Below, one piece after another: positions 23,729 to 64,000 of a stretch of DNA of 64,000 nt. A program made the position numbers and the translations under genes. The stretch is taken from assembly GCF_027580225.2 (NCBI RefSeq), contig NC_073348.2, positions 22,898,501-22,962,500 on the forward strand, written 5' to 3'. Under the pieces are notes generated by a model. It saw only the letters and a program-made list of their open reading frames with translations. It was not told where the DNA came from and made no database searches. Each line of letters begins with the position of its first letter. Positions within the stretch are counted from its first letter, which is position 1. This DNA is from Misgurnus anguillicaudatus (taxonomy: Eukaryota; Chordata; Actinopteri; Cypriniformes; Cobitidae).

Positions 23729-25284
23729 CACGGTATCGATATTTTGAGAGTGAATAAACCATCGGTGCGTCTCTGATGGACATTGGACGTCATTATGACT
23801 ACGACCTTCACAGCTTCACTGTAACGAAATGCCCACTCACGAAGACTTGGACTAACTCACACTCGGCTGCATGGGCTAATGTGACGAGTGGGAAAAACCA
23901 AACAGACTTTATTAGACTCGTTTTGAGGTTTACGATATAATGAAATTATGGTAAATGCTATATCCTCTTGCTCATATTTGTTCTTATAGTAGCCTATTTG
24001 TTAAAAAAAAAAAAAAAAACTGTAACAATTTTACCTCTACTTCATCAACTTCATAAACTTAATTTGAAATTCATACATTTATACTATTCAATATAAAGTT
24101 GTATTTTATATAAAATGATAGGCTATTTAACTGACTTTAAAAATCCAGTGGAATCTCGAATAGTTATATGCAAAAAAATTTAAACAAAATACGTTGTCAT
24201 TGATGACATCATCATAATAATATTGTTATAATTAATATTATCAATTTTTATGTGCAATAATATTTGTTATGTTATAAAAGTCAGATTACAGTCGTTACTA
24301 AGTAAGTGTCACCCAAATGCAGCTCTTTCAGTTTTAAAACATTAAAAAATCCAAAACGATGATTACATTAAACATTCTCACATATTTCCATTACATATTT
24401 CCGGGTCTGCAGAGTTAAAATTCATCTCCAACACCTGTTCAAAAAACGTAATGACTCAGAACTATTGAGAGAATTCTGTTTATACTAAAGAAACCATTAA
24501 GGACCATTAAAGCAATTAAACAGTTATTATGGTGAAGTTAACACGTCATCTTGCTGGCATTTAACGCTCGTGCAGTACTCCTTTTTGTGCTGTAGAAGGT
24601 CGCTCTCTGGTGGTGAATCCTGGATCCTAGTTTTAAAATCAGTTATTACATTTTTTACGGCAACCAAGGTCTGAGTTGGACCATGGTGCACATTGAATTA
24701 AGGCAGTAGGTTTTTTAAACAGTGAACACTGTCATGCAGTACATTTAAAAATTTTGGTATTACTTAAATTAATGCCATCTTAACATTAAAAAGTAGGCCT
24801 ATAAATAAAAATAGCACCTTTTTTATTATAAAAAACATCTAATTCTAAGCTTACTTCAATTTAACGTGTACCAACCCGTATGTGTGTGTGTGCCTGTTTG
24901 TAGCTGTAAGTTTATTAATTTCTTCTCTGTCATATTTCTTGCCTTCTTTTCTGCGTGTCTCTGCACAAATGTATTGTACATAATATTACCCAGAAAATCC
25001 CAGTCAGTTCTTTATAGCTTTTCTTTAAATAGTTAGGAAGTACGCCTAACTACACTACCCAGAATTCTGTGCGCGAAAAGACGAGGCGGGTGATCAGAAA
25101 AAATGGCAAAAAACAAAGCAGCGCGTCACAGAAAATTAGATCGATTATATATGCAAACCAGGATTAACAGATAATATTAACTGGGCATTGTTCGCTTGTC
25201 CAAAACTGGCAGCATCACCATACAGAATCTCGGACAGAGCCCTGCTCATCTCGCGCTCCTCTCATACTCCAGTCCGTACTAGCC
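23729..25284. promoter_or_regulatory. htr7 5' UTR / upstream and intergenic region
   Basis: Lies between the htr7 start and the ppp3cc side. It presumably contains the htr7 promoter, but no TATA box or CpG-rich block can be pinned down. An A17 run is at 24003-24019 and a short (TG)n tract at about 24882. No other feature recognised. Confidence 0.35.
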
Positions 25285-26323
25285 TAGAGGTGTGCGACTC
25301 CGTTTCCGTGTTTTAAACGAATCTGCAGACGTAGGAGTCGATAGAACCGACTCTATTATATTTCATTATGACAAAGTTCATGCTGTCTTATTTATAAACA
25401 GCTTTGAATAAAATCGTCGGCTAAATGGATAAATGTAAATAATAGCTCATGCAATTTCAGTGTAAAAGTCCAAATTAATCAAATTTAGAGACATTTCACA
25501 ACTTTACCTTGAACTGTCAACAACAGAATTTCCTTGTTACTATCCAGTTATATATTTTTTTTATGTAAAAAATACTAAAGTATTTGCTATAGTAAACTGT
25601 AGTAAAATTACTAGATACTATAGTATTCCATACAATCATAAATTGCATAATCATAAATTATATAATAATTACAGTATCATTACTATAATGTAATATAGTA
25701 TACTACAGTTTCTAATAGTTAATGTTGTAGTATCCTATATAATTTTATAGAATAGGTCGAAATTGTATTTTTTTCCATTCTCTTACAAATTATTTACGCG
25801 AAACGAGAGCGTACTACATCACACAAAACCAAACTTTTGCCGCTGTTCTAGTGTCCCGCCCACAGGTTTAGTCTTTAACATGTGATTGGTTTTTTGAGCT
25901 CTAATTCAATCGTCCGAGCCAATCAACAGCCTGTTTAAAAAGATACCAAGAAAAAGAATCATTTCCTATACCGGAGTCGACTCCTACTCTAAACTCTAAC
26001 CACTCCACTCTAAATCGTTGCTTTTATTTTTAATTAATAATAATAATTGTTACATTTTAAAGATATTTTACTTTTTAAATGGTGTAAATTTGTATATGAA
26101 TGCTTTAACAATGTGGACATTATTTCACCATATCCATCCGCTTTATTTTGTTATACGAAAGTGTGTAAAAAGTTTTACTTCCTTACTGCCTGTAAGTCAC
26201 TTATACATAAATAACTAGAAAATAATACTACAATTCGGAAGCGTGCCAGCTGAATCTTAAACCTGCAGTACTGGGGCTCCTTAGAGTCGAGGAATCGACT
26301 CTTTTGGAATCGAGTCCTCACTA
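25285..26323. mobile_element. Probable hAT-like element upstream of ppp3cc
   Basis: TAGAGGTGTGCGACTC at the left and GAGTCCTCACTA at the right resemble inverted ends. Repeated inverted GAGTCGACTC-type motifs lie inside (GTAGGAGTCGATAG, GGAGTCGACTCCTAC, GAGGAATCGACTC). A separate ACTATAGTATT/AATAGT palindromic block sits at about 25575-25740. No exact target duplication. It ends about 325 bases before the ppp3cc start codon. Confidence 0.45.
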
Positions 26324-26647
26324 CTACCCCCGCGTCCCCCTCCCTCTGAGAAATTGACAGCAGCTGGGTCGCCTGTGTGAGCAAAGCCGAAGGACAGACA
26401 CGGCAGAAAATAAAACTCTGCCGCTACAGTGGGCTCCCCTTTCCCCCTTCCCTTCACCGTTTGAGTGTACATATCAACAAAGCGACCGAGACGAGCTCTG
26501 TGACCCGGTTTCGCCGCTTTTACAGCGGAGCGGTCGGGACTTTTTTCCTCGCGCACCGCAACGTCAGTAGCTTAGCCGAGCTAGCGTACTAGCCGGGTTC
26601 AAGCTACACGGAGGAATTACAATTATTCCGCCGAGAGACACTGAAGG
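26324..26647 (+). promoter_or_regulatory. ppp3cc: ppp3cc proximal promoter / 5' UTR
   Basis: The sequence turns GC-rich here (pyrimidine-rich CCCCTTTCCCCCTTCCCTTC, several CG dinucleotides). It contains no ATG between about 26340 and the start codon at 26648, consistent with an uninterrupted leader. The transcription start itself cannot be seen. Confidence 0.5.
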
Positions 26648-57877
<31,230 letters not shown>

Positions 57878-60075
57878 TAACCTCCATCAGCTACCTACCG
57901 CTTTCCTTTACCCCCATCCTTCCTGTCTCTCTTTATTTTTTTTTCTTATGTCTCTCGCTCTTTGTCTCTCGTCTCATTCTCTTTTTTTTGGTAGAGGTGA
58001 TGCCCCTACATGCAAAATCTCCTGGACATCCTCAGGGGAGAAATCGCACAATACTATGAACAGGGCGTAGGGGGAAAAAAACGTGGTTCTTATTTATTTA
58101 TTGATATAGATGATAAGAAATGTAAGATCTGTAACAGTGGGAAAATCGAGATGAAGAAATACCTTACATGTGTATATAAATACAGAATAAATATATATAT
58201 AGACTTAGCATTGGGGTGGTCATCTTAGGTAGTTAAAAAAAGAAAAAAATCCATTTTGTAAATTTCCATTTATAAATCAGAAAAGTTTTCTTTTTTTTTA
58301 AACAACCAAGATTTGCTCTTGTTGTTTTTGCGTGCTTGGCAAGGGACACTTTAGCCCAACATACTTACGTAGAGTGCTTATTTGTGAATACATAAGGCAA
58401 ATATGATACACTTGTTTAAATAAAAAGACGGCAACAATGAAAAATGTCTGTTTTGGAAACAACATGCCAATTATAGCTAGTGTTTATATGTACATGTACA
58501 TTTTCAAGTGTTCCCTTTTTTTTGTTTATAACCAAAATGACACAGATAGCCTGACAAGTGAAAGTCATCCCATAAAACTGGCTGGATGCATGAATGTGTC
58601 TGCTTGTGTTTCGGTTAATCCGTTTATATTCGATCATGCTGTAATTTTATCAGCCCAGGCCGAATTTTTAGACTTGGCCCATATTTCTTAAATACTAGTT
58701 GTACTGTGCCGTGTATTATGGTAATTATGGTTACAAGCCTTTAGTTGCACTTATACAATTCTTCATTCTGCTTTGGCTATTGAGCGAGTCCCAGTAAAAG
58801 TGCGATAAAACGACAGAGATGAGCACACATGCCTTACATCTTACCAAGCAATCAGTCAAGGCAGAAGTAAATATTCTCTCTTGCCTTTCATTGCGAAACT
58901 TATCTTTATTTGCTGTTTCTACAAGACAGTTAAGTCCACCAATTGGACTTTTTTTTCTCACTTTTTGTCTCGTGTCATGAATCTTCAGCGCTAGAAATTT
59001 CTATAACTCTGCGCTCTTCTTGAGCGTATTTTCTAGAGTGGACCATTTCCACCCAAATTTATATTGGTTGCTTTACTGTACTGTGTACTTTTTTGTTTTT
59101 GAGAATGGCAGGGCGTGCAAAAATTGTTTACCATATTTTACTTTCAGACCTTTTCTTCGAATTTGTAGTTTCGGTGACTGGGCTTAGACTCGTTCCTGTA
59201 AGTTACCCGACTGGTTATGTGCCATGTTACTAACTATAGCAAGACTTCTGTGTGCAGACACAGAGACTGTCATTCACACAGCACGTCATGTATTTTACAT
59301 TTAATACCGCAAGCAATTCTGGATCCATCTTGCCCAGTACTTCATTCAGTGGTGCGCATGCGTCTTCAAGTTTCGAGGTTAAACCTGCATGTTATCCATA
59401 CTGTATTTAAAACGAACTCATCCAAAGAAAAATCAGTGTTTTCATGTGGCTTGATCATTGACGAAATCGTTAAATGTTTCCTCTTCGTTTGCTTGAGAAG
59501 AGACGAACGCTTCAATCGGCCATGTAGTTGTGTAATCGCTGCAAAGATAAAAAAAACATCAAAGGACAGAAAAAAGCCTCTGAGATAATGCTTTACTCTT
59601 TGTGATTTAAAACGAATTTGACAGAGGCGTCCAGGTACCAAAAGTTAAGTAGATTGTCACGACCCCTTAACCACCTCTTTTGTGTCTAAGTGTTTGTCTC
59701 CGTTTTATGTAAAGAGCCTCTGCAGACTTGTTTTGTTTTCCTCCATGTTTAATTTAAAAGGGGATATCTGCTATGGTGTGCAAATGTTGGACGGGGTTTC
59801 GGGTGGGGAGGGGTGCTGGGGGTTTGGATATTGTTCGATGTATCTGAATGGAGTGTTTGGACCATTGGCCCTGTTTTTAGCAGAGCTTAATTTTTGACTT
59901 CTTCTGTTACAAATCCCAAACATATCTTGAAGAAAATGTTTAAGCTTTTGACAGAGGACTGTGGGGGGAGGGGTTTGTGTCAAATGCTTGTATTGCGTGG
60001 CCTCTATAAATCTGGATTTACATTGATGTATCGCTCCATTAAAGATAAAAAGAAAAATGAAAGTAAAAGGAAATA
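57878..60075 (+). other. ppp3cc: ppp3cc 3' UTR (end inferred)
   Basis: Repeat-free for about 2.2 kb, as expected for a 3' UTR. AATAAA at 58186-58191 and 58419-58424, and ATTAAA at about 60038-60043 followed by an A-rich stretch, are candidate polyadenylation signals. Use of alternative ends is plausible, but not visible from the sequence. Confidence 0.5.
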
Positions 60076-60610
60076 CAAAAATGTTGGGAAAAGAACTTGG
60101 TCTCGTTTCTTTATTTGTCAAATTGTGTGTATTGAAAATTGGACGGCTTTTACTGTCGAGCGGTTTAAGGGTTGACTGACAGCAAATTAGTGTTTTGTAA
60201 GACAGGTTTTGTCGTTTTCTTTCTAGGCAGGTCTGTGCCCATCAAGGTTGTTCTGTAATTACGACAACATTTTCTAAATTGTGTGCTTTAAGTGTGGTGA
60301 AGGACGGCGTATAATTACCTGTTTGAATGGAGCACATACAGAATCAGCCTTGGTGACCGTGTGCTTTTCATGTGTTCGTTTAAGATTGAACAATAAGATG
60401 CATTTAAAAGCATTTAATTTTGGTCATACAGTAATAACACACACACACACACAGTCATAAGTACACAACATACCCCTTGCATTTAGTTTTTAATTTAGCA
60501 ATCTGAAAAATCAATGGTTGACGTAAACAGTAGTCCAACAACAAGTTTTATAAAAATAACGTAGTTTAAAAATATACATACTTGCTTGATGCTTACTGTG
60601 CAATCAAGGT
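60076..60610. other. Intergenic stretch with (AC)n tract
   Basis: (AC)n at about 60437-60453. No gene recognised. Confidence 0.45.
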
Positions 60611-60614
60611 AATT

Positions 60615-61625
60615 AAAACAATACAGTTCATTATGTAAGGTCTTTATACACCACTGATAATTGTGAAAAGGGAAAAACATCCAGTATGCGGGAGTCCTGC
60701 GGGTGACAATGCCTTGTTGATGCTAGAGGTCAGAGGAGAATGGGTTGATTGGTTCAAGATGATAGAAGAGCAACTTTGACTGTAATAACCACTCGTTACA
60801 AGCGAGGTATGCAGCAAAGCATTTGTGAAGCCACAACACGCACAACCTTGAGGCGGATGGGCTACAACAGCAGAAGACCCCACCGGGTACCACTCATCTC
60901 TATTACAAATAGGAAAAGAGGCTACAAATTGCCGAGCTCACCAAAATTGGACAGTTGAAGACTGAAAAAATGTCGCCTGGTCTGATGAGTCAAGATTTCT
61001 TTTCAGACATTCAGATGGTAGAGTCAGAATTTGGCGTTAACAGAATGAGAACATGGATCCATCATGCCTTGTTACCACTGTGCAGGCTGGTGTTGGTGGT
61101 GTAATGGTGTGGGGATGTTTTCTTGGCACACTTTACGCCCCTTAGTGCCATTTGGGCGTCATTTAAATGCCACAGCCCACCCAAGCATTGTTTCTGACCA
61201 TGTCCATCCCTTTATGACCACACCATGTACCCATCCTCTGATGGCTACTTCCAGCAAGATAATGCACAATGTCACACATTTCAAATTGGTTTCTTGAACA
61301 TGACAATGAGTTTACTGTACTAAAATGGCCCCCACAGTTACCAGATCTCTAGAGCATCTTTGGGATGTGCTGGGACGGGAGCTTTGTGCCCTAGATGTGC
61401 ATCTCACAAATCTCCATCAACTGCAAGATGCTATCTTATCAATATGGGCCAACATTTCTAAAGAATGCTTTCAGCACCTTGTTGAATCAATGCCACGTAG
61501 AATTAAAGCAGTTCTGAAGGCGAAAGGGGGTCAAACACAGTATTAGTATGGTGTTCCTAATAATCCTTTAGGTCCATTATATTGCATTTCGGTCAAGAGA
61601 TCCTTTTAATAAGTCCAACATTGCA
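60615..61625. mobile_element. Miniature of the 34450 type, split by a Tc1-like copy
   Basis: GTTCATTATGTAAGGTCTTT with ATACACCACTGATAAT on the left, and TATATTGCATTTCGGTCAAG then AGATCC on the right, match consecutive sequence of the element at 34450-34658. They are separated by about 0.9 kb of Tc1-like sequence. Confidence 0.65.
60662..61572 (+). pseudogene. Decayed Tc1-like transposase (DNA transposon copy)
   Basis: Consecutive fragments in different frames show Tc1/mariner transposase landmarks: RRMGYNSRRPHRVPL (60850-60895), the Tc1 central motif DHVHPFMTT (about 61195), a DNAQCH-like stretch around 61258-61272, LKWPPQLPDL (61320-61352) and a C-terminal HLVESMPRRIKAVLKAKGG. The catalytic DD-region is broken by stops and frameshifts. 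The 5' third and left inverted repeat are missing. The right end, GGTGTTCCTAATAATCC, looks like a normal Tc1-family terminus. Non-functional. Confidence 0.85.
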
Positions 61626-62698
61626 TATTTAAATGATATCTTTCCCCAATCGTCCTGATTAAAAGTTTACATACACCTGGCTCTTAATGTATTGTTACAT
61701 TCTTGAGAGTCAGTGAATGTTTGGGTACCTTAACTGTATGTTTATATATGGTTTGTACAGATTTTCATACATATTGTTACATAAAACATGTGATGTTCAT
61801 ACTGTTTTATGCTATTAACACACAATCAGCATTTGAATAGCTTTGTAGAAGGTCATATCTGAATGGTATTTTAGGCTTTTCTGCTCGAACACTCGTGTGA
61901 AGGACACAGCTTGAACATAAATCAGGCTTTAGTTTTATATAAAGGCCTTGAATTAAATCCGGTCCTTAAAATGATGTTTTCGCACCACACAGTGTTTCAT
62001 AACTACCTCTAGTAGAGTACATCACTTTCTGTACTACTTTCCAGTAAAGCGAAAAATTACCAACATTATCAGTATACTATGTACTTGACATGTTAATCAC
62101 ATTATAACAACAGATTGTCAGCTGGATAACTAATTAGTATAAATACTAGATTAGCTGCATTATTACTCTGTTATTGTTAGGGATGGTCTGGAAGGATGAC
62201 AAATAAAAGATAGGGAGTGAATAATTAATATAATTGCACAGAGTTGCTTCATTCCTATTAGCCTCTATTTTGTGATCCATTCTTTTGACAAATCATATGT
62301 TTTTGTCTGTTAAATGTTATGATAACATTATTGCAAAGCCTCAGGGCTGAGGAGATCTTGCATAAAGAATGATGAATAATGTATTATGATGATGTGTAAA
62401 TGAATCGGCCTCAGTTAGGCATATCTTTTACATCAGATCACTGGCCGTGAAATGGTTCAGGTAAGAGCAGTGTTTTGAGTTCACCCTCATTTACTACAAA
62501 ATCTATAAATGATTAAGTAGCAAGTACGTCCATTCTGCATATCTCTTTCTTTACAATTACTCCTTTAACTTAAATACTAAAGTCGACAGCGCCATCTAGT
62601 CGAGTAATGGAGTATTGCATGTCCCTCAGCTGTGGCTTGACAGTGGAGTATGAGTGTTTTAAATATTAGGTACTATTTCATCAGTAAATACACATACT
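61626..62698. other. Intergenic stretch, nothing recognised
   Basis: About 1 kb without a recognised gene or repeat family, apart from the short motif GCGCCATCTAGTCG near 62590. Confidence 0.4.
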
Positions 62699-63377
62699 CA
62701 GGGTTCCTACGGGTCCTTGAAATCCTGTAGTGTGTGAATCTGGGGGGAAAAAAATCAAGTTTTTTGAAATATACATACAAACATAGATACAAGTCATTGA
62801 AAGTGCTTGAATCTATTTTATGCAAGAAGTTTTCTGGAAAAAAATCCATATTATTCCCTGTCTAGTGTAGGATAATATCATAAACATTCTAGACTTTTTA
62901 AGCACACGTGCTAAACTGTTCATTTTAAATGCTTATATCTTCTGTATGCGAATGTTGATTCACACCAAAATGCTTTTGTGTTTGACACATGAAAACGTCT
63001 TGTGTTACTTATGTAACTGTTGTTCCCTGTGAAGGGAACGAGACGATGTGTCTCCCTTGCCAAACTTCCTGCGTCCCTGTAACTTCCTGAAATATCTCCC
63101 CACCCTGTATTTGTCATTAAGCCTCACCATTGGTTGAATTTGATATACACATTCAGATGCACTTACCGCTGGGGGCGTCCCCAAAGTGTCACCGCAGTGA
63201 AGCAGCGTGAGTTCCCTCGAAAGGGAACTGTAACAATGTATCTTAAAAGGTAACTCGATGTAACATTGCTCTCACTTGAAATGTGTCCCTAAATTTAGTC
63301 CTTGAATTTGAGGGTATTGGATCTGGAGTCCTTTAAAGGTCCTTGAATTTGAAGTTAACTAAGGTGTGAGAACCCTG
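62699..63377. mobile_element. hAT-like element (CAGGGTTCCTACGG) with nested insertion
   Basis: CAGGGTTCCTACGGGTCCTT at the left; AGGTGTGAGAACCCTG at the right; motifs CCTTGAATTTGA repeat near the right end. A different element (about 63000-63260) lies inside. No exact duplication found. Confidence 0.6.
63000..63260. mobile_element. GTTCCCTNNNAGGGAAC-type repeat
   Basis: Two imperfect palindromes, GTTCCCTGTGAAGGGAAC (63023-63040) and GTTCCCTCGAAAGGGAAC (63211-63228), frame about 170 bases, with TAACTG/GTAAC motifs outside. A repeat of this type is common in cyprinids. Confidence 0.5.
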
Positions 63378-63487
63378 CGTACTGCTAAAACGCATTCATT
63401 GTATTGCACTGTACGTTCCTTGGGAACCAAGTGCATAAATTTAAGTGTAGATATTCATATAATGATTTAAAAATAAGTAGAATAGAT

Positions 63488-63721
63488 TAGTGGTTCTGAA
63501 ACTTTTTTGGCGTGCCCCCACCCCGTTGTTTATGGTGGCCCCCCAAAGAACATTTATGACATAAAACATTGTAAAACATAAGATTTGAAGTAAACAAAAC
63601 TTATTAAAATATACAATGATAGAGCCTTATTTTTCTGAGGTTTAATTACACAGAAGTTATAATAAAGTAATGTATTTTATAAAATGTAATAAAACTTGGG
63701 CCCCCAGTTTGAGAATCAATG
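63488..63721. mobile_element. hAT-type miniature related to 29149
   Basis: TAGTGGTTCTGAAACTTTTT at the left, CCCCCAGTTTGAGAATCAAT at the right; flanks GAATAGAT and GGATAGAT differ at one base. It matches the element at 29149 in termini and in the TGACAT and TTATTAAA core blocks. Confidence 0.8.
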
Positions 63722-63767
63722 GGATAGATAATGTTATTGGGCGCCTGTCCTACACTTTCCTAACCAA

Positions 63768-63899
63768 GGTACAAAATCTGTTACTGGGATACCCTTTTAA
63801 AAGTCCTAATATGTACCTAACGTATTTTTGAGGTACTTTGCACCCTAAAGGTACCTACTGAAGGGGTATCACCCCAGTAACAGCTACCTACACACTCTA
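63768..63899. mobile_element. GTACC-rich miniature, further copy
   Basis: CCTAATATGTACCTAACG and GGGGTATCACCCCAGTAAC match the family at 12988 and 13936; the left end is degraded. Confidence 0.5.
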
Positions 63900-63904
63900 A
63901 AACC

Positions 63905-64000
63905 AAGCGAAAATAACCAAGCGTTGAGTCAAAAAGAGGCAAACCTAGCTGTTGGGTTAAATCAATCCAGAAATGCTTACATTTGACCCAACAATATATT
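63905..64000. mobile_element. ACCCAGC-type miniature, cut by window end
   Basis: AGCTGTTGGGTTAAATCAAT and TGACCCAACAATATATT resemble the elements at 8258 and 20105; continues beyond the window. Confidence 0.4.

Noticed and set aside
62699..63377. Possible 8-bp duplication CATACT / CGTACT around the CAGGGTTCC element
   Set aside because: Only six positions with a mismatch and out of register; not counted as a duplication.

Overview
This window is nuclear DNA of a ray-finned fish, most likely a cyprinid. Two lines of evidence support that: two recognisable vertebrate genes with GT-AG introns, and the crowd of cyprinid-type DNA-transposon miniatures, including the abundant AGGGATAGTTCACCC repeat. 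I cannot fix the species. No bacterial operon, CRISPR array, rRNA, tRNA or intact SINE was seen.

Gene content. A type-7 serotonin receptor gene (htr7) lies on the minus strand with two coding exons (12021-12771 and 23268-23728) around a 10.5 kb intron, giving 403 codons. Diverging from it, 2.9 kb away, the plus strand carries a calcineurin catalytic-subunit gene of the gamma type (ppp3cc). It has fourteen coding exons from 26648 to 57877, 511 codons, and a long 3' UTR reaching about 60 kb. The products act in different pathways: a Gs-coupled amine receptor at the plasma membrane, and a Ca2+/calmodulin-activated Ser/Thr phosphatase in the cytosol. Nothing in the sequence shows that they are co-regulated.

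Layout. 1-12 kb: no gene, dense foldback elements, including a 4.5 kb foldback element (3525-8010) in which one arm is amplified about ten-fold into a minisatellite. 12-23.7 kb: htr7, its intron filled with several miniature elements. 23.7-26.6 kb: shared upstream region, with a probable transposon remnant ending just before the ppp3cc first exon. 26.6-57.9 kb: ppp3cc, whose introns hold at least seven hAT-type miniatures with perfect 8-bp target duplications, several TTAA-flanked palindromes, a LINE 3' fragment and a (TA)70 microsatellite. 57.9-64 kb: 3' UTR, a decayed Tc1-like transposase copy nested in another miniature, and more hAT-type miniatures.

Most notable. (1) ppp3cc exon 6 has no GT at its conserved splice position (TT instead), while a GT-AG pair slightly inside both exons would splice in frame and replace SYPAV with I. 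(2) The one-sided expansion of a foldback arm at 3.5-8 kb. (3) A family of TTAA-flanked palindromes sharing the start TTAAAGG, with nested copies whose empty sites can be read. (4) hAT-type miniatures that share internal cores but carry different ends. I see no convincing wholly new gene system; the novelty here is transposon biology plus the splice-site anomaly.
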